Notes: a model not told the origin generated them from the sequence alone. A DNA stretch of 64,000 bases from Streptomyces sp. V2I9 (GCF_030817475.1 NZ_JAUSZJ010000002.1:2037501-2101500), one strand, 5' to 3'. Positions 8,712 to 17,252 are shown, counted from the first letter of the stretch. Program-made: numbers and translations.

Positions 8712-11046
8712 AATCAACGCGTCCGCCGTGGACGCGATCATGAGGGGCTTCCAGTCGGACGCGGTGATGGGCCACCAACTGAACTACATGTGGTTCCTCC
8801 AGCACCAGGACACAGCGGGATTCGACGGAATCGTGGTCAGGCGCGCCGCAGACTCGGCCGAGCACGGCCAGATCTGGTCGAAAATGGGTGCGGCCGAGGC
8901 GATCAGCACCGCCACCGTCGGAGCCGCCGTGGCGTTGGAATCATCGGTCCAGGGCTACATCTTCAACGGCCTCGGGTTCGGGCTTCCCCGGTGGGACGAC
9001 TCCCCGACCATGGGTGAACTGTGGCTCCAGTTGTCCCGTACCTACGCCCAGGGCCTCACGAACCGGGTCACCGCCCACGTGCTGGACGGAATCCACGACA
9101 GCAGCGTCCTCACCACCACGGAGTGGCCCGAGGCCAAGAAGCGGATCGAGAGCGGCGAGATCGGCGGCCTGGACATCCTCGTCTACACGGCGTCTCCCGG
9201 CGAGAAGCGCAACGAGCTGATACTCACGACCACGTACACGGTGCGGACCCAGGAAGATTTCGACAACCTCCCCAAGGTACCCGACACCGACGAATGGAGG
9301 GCGAAGCAGCGGGAGATCGACGCGGAACAGAAGCAGGCGCTGACCGAGATCTATGACCGAGCCCGCGAGATCATCCGCTTGGGCTCCGACGTGGAGAACA
9401 TTCTGAGTGAACAGGGAGGCGAGGACAGAACCCCCTTCCGCCCCATGCGCACGCCGAACAATTCCGTGACCGACCTGACGGCCGGAGACGACTCCGTCAC
9501 ACAGCAGCACGGTGTGCCGGTCGCCGCGGGCGAAGGGGTGGAGCCGGACACCGCTTCTCCCCCTGCCCCGCAGGAGGGAGCGGAGCAACCACCCGTCTCG
9601 CTCGCGGACACGATCTTCGAGGCGCTCAACCCCCTCCTGCTGAACACGGACGAGACCGTCCCGGCCGCCCCGGAAGCGACCGGCACCACTCAGGCCACGC
9701 CCGAGATCGCCCCGGAAGCGACCGAGATCGCCCCGGACACGCCCGAGACCGTCCCGGAAGCAACCGAGATCGCCCCGGACACGCCCGAGACCGTCCCGGA
9801 AGCGACCGAGATCGCCCCGGACACGCCCGAGCTCGCGGAACAGCGCGCGGTGCACGCGCAGTTGATCAACAATCCCGGGGAGTTCCTGAAGGCCAACAAG
9901 CTCTCCATGGACACAGCAGTGGGCATGAACGCGCGATGGGACAGGCCCGCGCTGAAGGGTGTCCACGCCGAGCTCGCGAAGGCCCTGGACACCCTGGACC
10001 GGCACTGGTTCGTCCTGACGCTCGACCCTCGGAGAGACGGTCCGGGCAGTCCGGCGTACGTGTTGACGCCCGCCCTGGAGAAGTACGTGTCCTACGCGAA
10101 GCAACAGAAGGAGCCCCCCTTCCTGGCGGAGTTGGTCGGGCACGCGGATCTGCCGCCCGTACTGGCCGAGGACAACTACCTCCACTCCTCGTACGTTCCC
10201 TATCTCAGAGGCGGAGCGAGCGACCCCGATACGAAAGTGGGCCACGTGAAGGTCCCGCTGGTGCCGGGTGACGCTCCCGGTGCGGGCCTCGTCTTCACGG
10301 CCACGATGAACGGATGTGCCTTCGCCGTCACCAGGAGTCCCGGGGCGCCGGACAGCTTCCGGGCCTGGCACTACCAGTCACCCGGCCGCCGGATGGAGGA
10401 CGCGCTGGCATTCCAGCACACTCACCGCACCATGGACTGGTTCGGCGACAACGAATACATGAGCAGCGGGGGCGGCAAGACCCTCCCCGAGGTCACGAAC
10501 ATCCTGAGCTTCGGGTCGGAGGGTTGGGAGATCTTCGGCCAGGAGGTCCTGACGTCCGCGCACAACATGAAGGAGACGCACATCAGCAAGACGTCCACGC
10601 GTCTGCTCAAACTGGAACCGGCCGACGACGGGGAGAGGTTCAGGCAGGCCGGTGCTGTCTACTCGGCTCTGGCCGAGGAACACCTGCGCAACATCAGTCG
10701 CGCGAGCGCTGGGCTCACGAAGAACAACGCGCCGAAGAACCTGCAGGACGCGGCCATCAACGCCCAGCGAAAGGTGGCCGCCGGTGCGGGGAGCATTCTC
10801 ATCGCCGGGAACGCCGGCGAGCTGCACTCGTCCGTCGGTCCGGTCCTGCTCGCCGCCAAGGTCGCGCTGGTGTCCCTGCGGAACGACTTCTCCCCGCACG
10901 CGGCGAGCAAGGAGGCGTGGGCCAACAACATGAACCGCTTCCTGGGCTCGTTCGAGAGCTATCTGCAGTGGCTGAGCGCGTTGCGGACCGCTGCGGAGCG
11001 TCTGCGGCAGCCCCCGGGCGGAGACCCTTCGGCGCCCGTGGTATGA
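8011..11046 (+). CDS. Giant toxin-like protein, C-terminal part ('lonely Cys' caspase-like region and C-terminal Cys-His domain)
   Basis: This is the continuation of the preceding gene in another frame. Removing one C from the C5 run at 8006-8010 joins ...AGQQQGP directly to KPIFFDAHGS. The first region (8.01-8.46 kb) has a His in FFDAHGSQ and a Cys in VLVACNTA, the His/Cys spacing and context of clan CD (caspase-like) peptidases, and matches the 'lonely Cys' domains of Streptomyces giants. An alpha-helical region follows at 8.5-9.4 kb, then an acidic Pro/Thr linker with a 42-bp repeat. The last domain (about 9.84-11.0 kb) holds MNGCAFAVT (Cys codon 10315) with a His 18 residues later in RAWHYQSP. 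That resembles the Cys-His pair of CNF1/PMT-type deamidases or papain-like toxin domains, an unproven inference. The stop overlaps an ATG (ATGA at 11043-11046). No start of its own is convincing, so it is probably translated only if the frame is restored. Confidence 0.75.
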   Translation, partial: KPIFFDAHGSQHGVKLHIDGALPLVVDGAQFARFMETLTDPDQPPAPVVLVACNTAVTRSTDGGSVVMDAARAVPGRRWYAPDVAVGHVTGSGTGGATGVLALLQDPTTGRTGRWVTASEPDALDALLRQEVEDGGVDGDTVVGGVTKPTDGYDPVPNADELLLNVPDKDMSGDGVTQKAQQDFERQRRELWDRIDGIKPLAGNEEFRQGVTTWLETVESDMHKALAGRPDRNEINASAVDAIMRGFQSDAVMGHQLNYMWFLQHQDTAGFDGIVVRRAADSAEHGQIWSKMGAAEAISTATVGAAVALESSVQGYIFNGLGFGLPRWDDSPTMGELWLQLSRTYAQGLTNRVTAHVLDGIHDSSVLTTTEWPEAKKRIESGEIGGLDILVYTASPGEKRNELILTTTYTVRTQEDFDNLPKVPDTDEWRAKQREIDAEQKQALTEIYDRAREIIRLGSDVENILSEQGGEDRTPFRPMRTPNNSVTDLTAGDDSVTQQHGVPVAAGEGVEPDTASPPAPQEGAEQPPVSLADTIFEALNPLLLNTDETVPAAPEATGTTQATPEIAPEATEIAPDTPETVPEATEIAPDTPETVPEATEIAPDTPELAEQRAVHAQLINNPGEFLKANKLSMDTAVGMNARWDRPALKGVHAELAKALDTLDRHWFVLTLDPRRDGPGSPAYVLTPALEKYVSYAKQQKEPPFLAELVGHADLPPVLAEDNYLHSSYVPYLRGGASDPDTKVGHVKVPLVPGDAPGAGLVFTATMNGCAFAVTRSPGAPDSFRAWHYQSPGRRMEDALAFQHTHRTMDWFGDNEYMSSGGGKTLPEVTNILSFGSEGWEIFGQEVLTSAHNMKETHISKTSTRLLKLEPADDGERFRQAGAVYSALAEEHLRNISRASAGLTKNNAPKNLQDAAINAQRKVAAGAGSILIAGNAGELHSSVGPVLLAAKVALVSLRNDFSPHAASKEAWANNMNRFLGSFESYLQWLSALRTAAERLRQPPGGDPSAPVV
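9703..9831 (+). repeat. 42-bp in-frame tandem repeat in the linker of the giant protein
   Basis: A 42-bp unit encoding EIAPDTPETVPEAT occurs at 9724-9765 and 9766-9807, with a partial third copy to 9831 and a degenerate half copy at 9703-9723. Copies differ by one base (gca/gcg). It forms an acidic, Pro-rich hinge between the helical region and the final effector-like domain. Confidence 0.9.
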
Positions 11047-11120
11047 CGGCGTGTCGACTCGTCCGACGGAGAAGGCAACCCACCCCTCCCCGAAGCGATC
11101 CAAGAGGACGAAGAAGGTCA

Positions 11121-12824
11121 ATGGCAGGAAACGAGAGGCGGCCTGTGAAGCAACAGCGGTCCAGCGAGGAGAGCGACCCCGGCAACGGCCGGGACGCGGC
11201 CTCCGGGGAGACGGCGCCGGACAGTGCGCAGGGCTCAGGTCCGGGGAGCATAGGGGCCCCGCCCGCGCCGTCGTCCCGGACGGCGACGCAGGGCGGGGAC
11301 GCGTCGGTCGCCGGAGACGGGGACGGCGGTGGCGCGCGTACGCCGACCTCGTCCGCGCCCGGCCCGGAGGAGGCCGGGGAGCGGGAGGCCGGAGCCCCGG
11401 CGGCCGTGCACGCCGTCGGCGTCTCCATCGGCAGGACCACGTCCGAACCCGAGGAGCAGCCGGGCGGCGAGCTGGCCGCGGTCGCCCGGGAAGAGGCTGC
11501 CGAGACGACCGTCGGGACCGCGGCGGCGACCACCACGGCCCTGGCGGCCACCGCCGCGTCCACCGGGGCCGTGGCCGAAGAGACGGCCGAGACGAAGACG
11601 GAAACCACCGCGGGCGTACCGTCCGCGGCCGGTGCGCCCGAGACTGCGGCCGCCACGAAGACCGCCGCCGCGGAGTCGGGCTCCACGAAGACCGGGTCGG
11701 CGTCCCAGGAGGCCGCCGAGGCCGCCGCATCCGGTGCCACCGCGACCGCCACCACCACGGCCACCGCCACCGTCGCCGCGAGCCCGCCCGACAGTGCGTC
11801 GGCCACGGAGGGCGGCGCACCGGAGCGTCCCGGCCGGGTGTCGCGTCCGATGGTGGTGGCCGCGGCCTTCGCCGGGGCGCTGCTCCTCGGGGCCCCGTTC
11901 GTCGTGGCGGGCACCCAGAAGGACGACGGCAGGCCCACGCGCGGCGAAGCTGCGGCGGCCGCGTGGAAGCAGGACGGCCAGGAGGGCGGGTACGTGCCGG
12001 GCACCGACCCTGCGGGCCCCGACGGCGTACGGGCTCCCGGCTCCCCCCAGCAGGGGGTCCCCCCGGTCCGGGGCGACAAGGGCCCCGCCAACCACGTCCG
12101 CGCGGACGCCGGCGACGGGCCGCAGCGCGCGAACGGTTCGCCCGGGACCGCGCGGGGCGATGGCACCAAGGCCGCGAAGGGCTCCACGGGCACGGGCGGC
12201 ACTGCGGACAAGAGCGGTTCCGGCGCGCAGGACCCCGGTACGGACTCGGAAGGTGCCGTCAAGGCCCCCTCGGCGGAGACCGCGCCCCAGTCGCAGCCCA
12301 AGACGACGCCCAAGGCACCCACCGTCGTGTACAGCGGGGTGTCGGGCCCCGAGTGCCCCACCCAGCGGTTCCAGCGGGACGGCTACTACAGCGACGGCAA
12401 GGAGGGCTGGGCCACCCACAGCGGCGGTTTCGGCGGCTACGGCTGCGCGGGCACGTACCTCTCCATGCCGATGTCCGGCAGCTCCTCCAAGGACTCCGGC
12501 GGCTCGGCGACCTGGCTGTTCGACCTGCCCGCGTCCGCCAGGAAGTGCAGCATCTCCGTCCATGTGCCCGGCAGTTCGGACATCGTGCGGGTCGGCGGCG
12601 ACCCGAGCTACTACACGGTGTACGACCGGTTCCTGCCCAGGACCAGCAACCTGGTGGGCTCCTTCTACGTCAACCAGCAGGACCGCCGCGGCACCTGGTA
12701 CAACGTGCCGGGCACCTTCGCCGTCGACGCGCAGAAGCTCTCCGTCCGCATCCACGACCGTGGCCGCGACACCAAGTACGAGCACCACGCGATTTCGACC
12801 ATCAAGGCGACCTGCACCGGCTGA
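11121..12824 (+). CDS. Membrane-anchored protein with long Ala/Thr-rich N-terminus and extracellular golvesin-like domain
   Basis: About 567 residues from ATG 11121, chosen because AAGAAGG lies just upstream. An alternative ATG at 11043 overlaps the stop of the giant gene. The first 240 residues are low-complexity Ala/Thr/Glu/Ser. One hydrophobic segment (VVAAAFAGALLLGAPFVVAG, near 11.85-11.91 kb) should be a transmembrane anchor. After another disordered linker, the last 165 residues form a compact Cys-containing domain (VYSGVSGPECPTQ ... ISTIKATCTG) with Trp/Tyr spacing reminiscent of golvesin C-terminal/Xly carbohydrate-binding-like domains; that resemblance is inference. Type II topology would place this domain outside the cell. 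It sits directly behind the giant toxin-like gene and may be co-expressed with it, but the functional link is unknown. A strong hairpin lies just downstream. Confidence 0.8.
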   Translation: MAGNERRPVKQQRSSEESDPGNGRDAASGETAPDSAQGSGPGSIGAPPAPSSRTATQGGDASVAGDGDGGGARTPTSSAPGPEEAGEREAGAPAAVHAVGVSIGRTTSEPEEQPGGELAAVAREEAAETTVGTAAATTTALAATAASTGAVAEETAETKTETTAGVPSAAGAPETAAATKTAAAESGSTKTGSASQEAAEAAASGATATATTTATATVAASPPDSASATEGGAPERPGRVSRPMVVAAAFAGALLLGAPFVVAGTQKDDGRPTRGEAAAAAWKQDGQEGGYVPGTDPAGPDGVRAPGSPQQGVPPVRGDKGPANHVRADAGDGPQRANGSPGTARGDGTKAAKGSTGTGGTADKSGSGAQDPGTDSEGAVKAPSAETAPQSQPKTTPKAPTVVYSGVSGPECPTQRFQRDGYYSDGKEGWATHSGGFGGYGCAGTYLSMPMSGSSSKDSGGSATWLFDLPASARKCSISVHVPGSSDIVRVGGDPSYYTVYDRFLPRTSNLVGSFYVNQQDRRGTWYNVPGTFAVDAQKLSVRIHDRGRDTKYEHHAISTIKATCTG

Positions 12825-12849
12825 GCGGCGGGCGCGGACAGCACGGAGC

Positions 12850-12933
12850 CGCCGGTCGTGCGACCGGCCCGCAGGTTCCGTCCCGACCCCGGCCCCGTAT
12901 CTGACGCGCTCCGGGTCAGGTACGGGGCCGGGG
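12850..12933 (+). terminator. Two consecutive hairpins, probable terminator
   Basis: A short hairpin (GCCGGTCG/CGACCGGC, about 12850-12867) is followed by a long one. Its left arm runs 12887-12905 (ccccggccccgta...ctgac), its loop is about 9 nt and its right arm runs 12915-12933, giving roughly 18-19 pairs with one G-U. There is no U-tract, as is usual in Streptomyces. It lies about 60 nt after the stop of the membrane-anchored gene. Confidence 0.7.
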
Positions 12934-13266
12934 CGCGTCAGGAAGCGGGGAGGGGGCGTGCGAGGAGTGCGGTAGGCGGCCGGGCGGCGGCGCCCGCCCG
13001 GCCCTGGCCGGGCATTCCGGTTCATTGCGGTGACGAAACCTCGGGCAGCAGTTCGGGTTCCCCCGGTCGGGAGTTCGGAAAGGGCGAAACCTTCCGCCCG
13101 ACGGGACGTTCGGCAGGGCGTGGGAGCGGGCAAATCGATCAGGTGGGACCGAAGGCGGATTCCCCCCACCCCGGAAGCCGCGACCGCCGTCCACCCGCCG
13201 GTCCCGCCCGCCCGCACACCGAAGCACCCGCGTGAACTACGCACCACCAGGGAAAGGAGCGCCGCG
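12934..13266. other. Gene-free interval upstream of the amidase
   Basis: About 330 bp between the hairpins and the amidase start. An open frame runs through from 13030 in register with the amidase, but it is Arg/Pro-rich and lies before a good ribosome site, so I read it as leader DNA. I see no clear promoter or operator. Confidence 0.4.
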
Positions 13267-14142
13267 ATGGCGACGCCGCTGTCCGCCGACAAGCTGCTCA
13301 AAGCCCTCCGCGCCGAAGGACTCCATGTCGTCGAGCACCGGAGCTGGCGCACCAACAACCGCAACCACAAAGGACCGTGGGGACCGGTGAACGGGGTGAT
13401 GATCCATCACACGGTCACCTCGGGCACCTCGTCCTCCGTAGAGCTCTGCTACAACGGTCACTCCGCCCTTCCCGGTCCGCTCTGCCACGGTGTCATCGCC
13501 AAGGACGGAACCGTCCACCTCGTGGGGAACGGGCGGGCCAACCACGCCGGGATGGGCGACGACGATGTCCTGCGCGCCGTCGTCGCCGAGAAGGCCCTGC
13601 CTCCGGACAACGAGGCCAACACCGACGGGAACCGGCACTTCTACGGCTTCGAGTGCGTCAATCTCGGTGACGGGAAGGACCCGTGGCCGGCCGCCCAGCT
13701 GCTGGCGATCGAGCGGGCCTCGGCCGCCGTCTGCCGGGCGCACGGCTGGTCGGAACGGTCGGTGATCGGCCATCTGGAGTGGCAGCCGGGCAAGGTCGAT
13801 CCGCGCGGATTCACCATGAACTCGATGCGCGGCCGGGTCGCCAAGCGGCTGGGCGGTGCGCCGGACGGCCCCTCCGACCCGCCGCCGAGACCGAGGTACG
13901 AGCCGTTCCCGGGGGCCTCGTTCTTCAAGGTCGGCCGCACCAGCCCGATCGTCACGGCGATGGGCAAGCGATTGGTGGCGGAGGGCTGCGGCCGGTACAC
14001 GGTCGGTCCGGGACCCGCCTGGTCCGAGGCCGACCGGAAGTCGTACGCCGCCTGGCAGCGCAAGCTGGGCTACACGGGCGGCGACGCGGACGGCGTTCCC
14101 GGAAAGAGCAGCTGGGACCGGCTCAAGGTGCCCAACGTGTGA
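13267..14142 (+). CDS. N-acetylmuramoyl-L-alanine amidase (PGRP/amidase_2 type)
   Basis: A 291-residue enzyme that should cleave the lactyl-amide bond between MurNAc and L-Ala in peptidoglycan. ATG 13267 follows AAAGGAG at good spacing. Zinc-ligand contexts typical of the fold are visible: VMIHHTVT near residue 44, NHAG, FECVNLGDG and GHLEWQPGKVDPRGF. The C-terminal 80 residues (FFKVGRTSPIVTAMGKRL ... GVPGKSSWDRLKV) look like a wall- or substrate-binding module with a peptidoglycan-binding-like 'DG..G..T' pattern. There is no signal peptide, so it resembles phage or tailocin endolysins rather than an exported autolysin. No holin or phage genes are nearby. It may be a domesticated endolysin, or released by lysis together with the toxin locus. 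Confidence 0.9.
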   Translation: MATPLSADKLLKALRAEGLHVVEHRSWRTNNRNHKGPWGPVNGVMIHHTVTSGTSSSVELCYNGHSALPGPLCHGVIAKDGTVHLVGNGRANHAGMGDDDVLRAVVAEKALPPDNEANTDGNRHFYGFECVNLGDGKDPWPAAQLLAIERASAAVCRAHGWSERSVIGHLEWQPGKVDPRGFTMNSMRGRVAKRLGGAPDGPSDPPPRPRYEPFPGASFFKVGRTSPIVTAMGKRLVAEGCGRYTVGPGPAWSEADRKSYAAWQRKLGYTGGDADGVPGKSSWDRLKVPNV

Positions 14143-14293
14143 CAGGACCCGAAGCCGCCCGCCGGCACCCCCCGGGGCCTGCCGTCACCATCGTCGCCGC
14201 CCGGCGGGCCGCGGTCCGACGGCAGGCCCTAGGGTGGCCCGCGACGTCGGCGCCCGGCCGACGCGGACCGGGCGAGGGCGGTGGGGCGGCACC

Positions 14294-14881
14294 ATGGCGG
14301 CCTGGACGGGAAGCAAGGTCAGAACGGTGGGACCCGGAGAGCTGGCCGGGTACACCGAGGGCGTCCGCGACGTCTACGCGCGGGCTTTCGCGGGTCCGCC
14401 GTGGCACGAGGACCCGGCGGAGGCCGACCTCTACGCGGAGCGGCTGGCGCGGGACGCGCTCCGGCCCGGATTCACGGCGGCGGTGTCGGTGTCCGCCGGG
14501 ACGGTCACCGGTTTCGCCACGGCCTGGACCACCCCGGAGGTCTTCCCGGCCGACCGCAGCTACGGGCAGGTCTCCGCAGCTCTCGGCCCCGCACGGACGC
14601 GGGCGTGGCTGTGCGGCGCACGCGAGGTGAACGAGCTCGCGGTCGCACCCGAGGAGCACGGGGCGGGGCTCGGCGCCGCACTGCTGGACGCGGTGACCGG
14701 GCGCGTCCCGGACGGCCGCTGCTGGCTGCTGACCTCCCTGCGGGCCGAGGCGACGTTGCGGCTGTACGAGCGGACCGGCTGGGTGCGGGTGGCCGCGCCC
14801 GTGCCCGGAAGGGCGGCACTCGCGGTGCTGCTGGGCCCCCGCCATCCGGGGCGGGCGGACGCCGTGACGTACGGCGGATAG
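14294..14881 (+). CDS. GNAT family N-acetyltransferase
   Basis: A 195-residue protein. The acetyl-CoA binding core is recognisable as VNELAVAPEEHGAGLGAALLDAV (about residues 115-137), where the usual R/Q-x-x-G-x-G/A loop reads E-x-G-A-G-L-G-A. A C-terminal LRLYERTGWVRV matches the conserved 'lYek.GF' strand-helix. ATG 14294 was chosen as the first start in frame inside the conserved region; its ribosome site is weak. Substrate unknown. It stands alone, with the gene to its right on the opposite strand (convergent). Confidence 0.8.
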   Translation: MAAWTGSKVRTVGPGELAGYTEGVRDVYARAFAGPPWHEDPAEADLYAERLARDALRPGFTAAVSVSAGTVTGFATAWTTPEVFPADRSYGQVSAALGPARTRAWLCGAREVNELAVAPEEHGAGLGAALLDAVTGRVPDGRCWLLTSLRAEATLRLYERTGWVRVAAPVPGRAALAVLLGPRHPGRADAVTYGG

Positions 14882-14930
14882 CCCCGCAGCCGTACGGAGG
14901 ACGGGTGCAGGACGCCGCGGGGCGGGCCCT

Positions 14931-15398
14931 CTACAGGGCGACGGCCAACAGGACGCACGCCACCAGCGAGAACGCGGTACGCACCTGGTGCAGCGTGTTC
15001 CAGCGGGATTCGAAGGCCGCGCGGGCCGCGCTGTCGTCGCCGCCCTCGGAGGCGGCGAGGGCGTTGTTGAGCGGGATGTTCCCGGCCACGGTGGTGAGGT
15101 GTCCGGCGACCACGCAGATCAGCGCCGCCAGGACGGCGGGCCCGGTCACCTCGTCGTGCTCGCCGAGACCGGTGAAGAACGCCGCGGCCGGCAGCACGAC
15201 GACGCCGAGGAACAGGACCAGGAAGACCGGTCCGGGGACCTTCTCGTTGAAGCGGCGCATGGCGGCGGTGAACTGCTCGTCCGTCAGCTCGGCGAGTCCG
15301 GGCATGATCGCGATCAGGAAGGTCAGCATGATGCCCGCGTAGAGGCCGTTGACGATCGTGGCGAACACCAGGAAGAGAGAGGTCATGGCGGACATCAT
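14931..15398 (-). CDS. DUF1772 (anthrone-oxygenase-like) membrane protein
   Basis: A 155-residue integral membrane protein with four predicted hydrophobic segments: LFLVFATIVNGLYAGIMLTFLIAI, VFLVLFLGVVVLPAAAFF, VLAALICVVAGHLTTVAG and VRTAFSLVACVLLAVAL. The conserved N-x-P-L-N motif (GNIPLNNALA) and the F-x-x-x-W-N-x-x-H-x-x-R motif (FESRWNTLHQVRTAF) are DUF1772 hallmarks. Some family members act as anthrone oxygenases in polyketide pathways, but no such cluster is present, so the function is open. The start could be 15398, 15395 or 15386; I kept the longest. A GC-rich tandem repeat lies upstream. Confidence 0.85.
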   Translation of the reverse strand: MMSAMTSLFLVFATIVNGLYAGIMLTFLIAIMPGLAELTDEQFTAAMRRFNEKVPGPVFLVLFLGVVVLPAAAFFTGLGEHDEVTGPAVLAALICVVAGHLTTVAGNIPLNNALAASEGGDDSAARAAFESRWNTLHQVRTAFSLVACVLLAVAL

Positions 15399-15466
15399 GA
15401 CCTGGAACTGCCGTACACAGGACCTGATTTCGATCGAACGTGCGCACCGGCCCGCACCGGTCCCCC

Positions 15467-15546
15467 GGTGCGGGCCGGGCCCGGTGCGGGCCGGGCCCGG
15501 TGCGGGCCGGGCCCGGTGCGGGCCGGGCCCGGTGCGGGCCGGGTGG
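15467..15546. repeat. 16-bp GC-rich tandem repeat, about 4.8 copies
   Basis: The unit ggtgcgggccgggccc starts at 15467, 15483, 15499, 15515 and 15531 (the last incomplete). Each junction contains the palindrome CCGGGCCCGG, so the array can fold into alternative hairpins. It sits between the stop of the vWA lipoprotein gene (15570) and the start of the DUF1772 gene (15398), both on the minus strand. Confidence 0.9.
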
Positions 15547-15569
15547 CCGGTGCGGGCGGGCGTCCGGGC

Positions 15570-17252
15570 TCAGCCGACCTCGCCCTCGTCCGGTTCGGGC
15601 CCGTCGCCCGCTCCCCGGCCTCCTTCCAGGCGGTCCGCCTGGCCGATGGCCGTGGCCAGCTTCCGCACGGAGCTGTCCTCGGTGGCCTCCGCCAGGGCGG
15701 CCGCCCGCGAGGCGAGTTCACCGAGGCCGGGGGCACCGGGCAGGTCGCCGCCCCGGAGGTGGTCGGCGAAGTAGGCCGCCACGGCGGCCACTTGCAGCCG
15801 CTCGCCCGCACCGCCCCACAGGGAGTCCTCCAGCGCCCCGGTGCGTACGGTCCCCGTCTCCTCGTGCGCCTTGCGGGTCTCGGGGTCGAGCCAGCGCACC
15901 GTCGCCTCGGCCACCGTGCCGGACGCGCCCTCGCGCAGCCGTACGGCGTACAGAGCGGTCACCGTGTGGCCGGGGCCGACCTCGCCGCCGTCCACGCCGT
16001 CGTCGCGGAAGTCCTCGTCGGCGACCTTGCGGTTCTCGTAGCCGATCAGCCGGAACTGCTTCACGGTCTTCCGGTCGAACGCCACCCGGGCCTTGGCGTC
16101 GCGGGCCCGGATCTCCAGGTGGGCGGGGAGCTGGTCGACGAAGACCTTGCGGGCCTGCTCCTCGTCCCCGACGTAGGTGGTGTTGCCGTCGCCCTTGTTG
16201 GTGAGCCGCTCCATGAACGCGTCGCCGTAGTCGCTGCCGACGCCGACGCCGAAGAGGGTGATGCCGTACTCGCGGCGGGCCGAACCGATCTTCTCCAGGA
16301 TGCTGTCGGCCTCGGTGTCGCCGGTGTTGGCGAGGGCGTCGGAGAGCAGCACGACCCGGTTGGTCGCGCCCTTGCGGTGGCCCTCGACCGACTCCTCGTA
16401 GCCGCGGGTGATCCCCGCCCCGACATTGGTGGACCGGGCCGGGCTCATCTCCTCCACCACGTCCTTGATCCGGTTCCGGTTGCCCTTGAGCCGGGTCATC
16501 GGCAGCCGGGTCTCGGCCTCGTCGCTGAAGGTGACCAGGGCGATGGAGTCGTCGTCGCGCAGTTCGTCCGTGAGGATGGCCAGGGACCTGCGGACGAGGT
16601 CGAGGCGGCCGGTCTCGGCCATGGAGCCCGAGATGTCCACGACGAACGTGAGGGCGGCGGGCGGCCGTTCGGCGGTCGTCGGCGCCGCCTCGGTGGCCAG
16701 ACCCACACGGAGCAGCGACCAGTCGGAGGCTCCGCTTCCGCCTCCCCCGCCCGTGCCTCCGTCCCCCCCGGAGCCGATCCGCGCCCCGTCCACGTTCACC
16801 GCGAAGCCGGGGCCCGTGGGCCGTTCGTACCCCTGGCGGAAGCTGTTGACGAACTCCTCGGGCCGGATGTCCCCGGGCGCGGGCATCCTGCCGTCACCGA
16901 GGGTGCGGCGGGCGTAGCCGTAGCTGGCGGTGTCCACGTCCAGGGCGAAGGTGGAGAGGTAGTCGGGCGCCTCGGGCCCCGGCTCGGCGGTGTCATCGGC
17001 CCCTTCGCCCCCCGGCGCGGCCGACCGGCCCGTCCCGGGCGCCACCGCGTCCGGTGCGGGCTGTCCGCCCCCGGTCGGTCCCTGCCCCTGGCGTCTGCCC
17101 GAGCTGACGTCCCGCGTGCCGTCCGAGCCGCTGTCGCCGGCCCCGCACGCGGTCAGCGCCATGGTCCCCGCCAGCAGGAGCGCCACGGCCCCCGCCCGGC
17201 CCCCTGTCCGCCTGCCGTTCCGCTTCTCGCGTCGTCGGTCGGTCCGGTGCAT
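15570..17252 (-). CDS. von Willebrand factor type A domain lipoprotein (YfbK-like)
   Basis: A 560-residue lipoprotein. A twin-basic N-terminus and hydrophobic core end in the lipobox LTACG (Cys near residue 36), followed by a Gly/Ser/Asp-rich linker. An N-terminal vWF-associated domain (DYLSTFALDVDTASYGYARR ... IRPEEFVNSFRQGY) precedes the vWA domain. The vWA MIDAS site is visible as DISGS near residue 210, with later T and D contributions (FSDEAE..., LLSDALANTGD). The C-terminal region matches the DUF3520-type module of YfbK proteins. It probably mediates metal-dependent protein binding at the membrane surface. ATG 17252 gives a complete signal peptide. Confidence 0.9.
   Translation of the reverse strand: MHRTDRRREKRNGRRTGGRAGAVALLLAGTMALTACGAGDSGSDGTRDVSSGRRQGQGPTGGGQPAPDAVAPGTGRSAAPGGEGADDTAEPGPEAPDYLSTFALDVDTASYGYARRTLGDGRMPAPGDIRPEEFVNSFRQGYERPTGPGFAVNVDGARIGSGGDGGTGGGGGSGASDWSLLRVGLATEAAPTTAERPPAALTFVVDISGSMAETGRLDLVRRSLAILTDELRDDDSIALVTFSDEAETRLPMTRLKGNRNRIKDVVEEMSPARSTNVGAGITRGYEESVEGHRKGATNRVVLLSDALANTGDTEADSILEKIGSARREYGITLFGVGVGSDYGDAFMERLTNKGDGNTTYVGDEEQARKVFVDQLPAHLEIRARDAKARVAFDRKTVKQFRLIGYENRKVADEDFRDDGVDGGEVGPGHTVTALYAVRLREGASGTVAEATVRWLDPETRKAHEETGTVRTGALEDSLWGGAGERLQVAAVAAYFADHLRGGDLPGAPGLGELASRAAALAEATEDSSVRKLATAIGQADRLEGGRGAGDGPEPDEGEVG

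Noticed and set aside
11235..13370. Long minus-strand frame opposite the membrane-anchored gene
   Set aside because: Composition is Arg/Gly/Ala shadow text; the plus strand has a signal anchor, RBS and folded domain.
15467..15546. Possible CRISPR array
   Set aside because: Units are directly adjacent with no spacers; it is a simple tandem repeat. The 59951-60074 array is rejected for the same reason.
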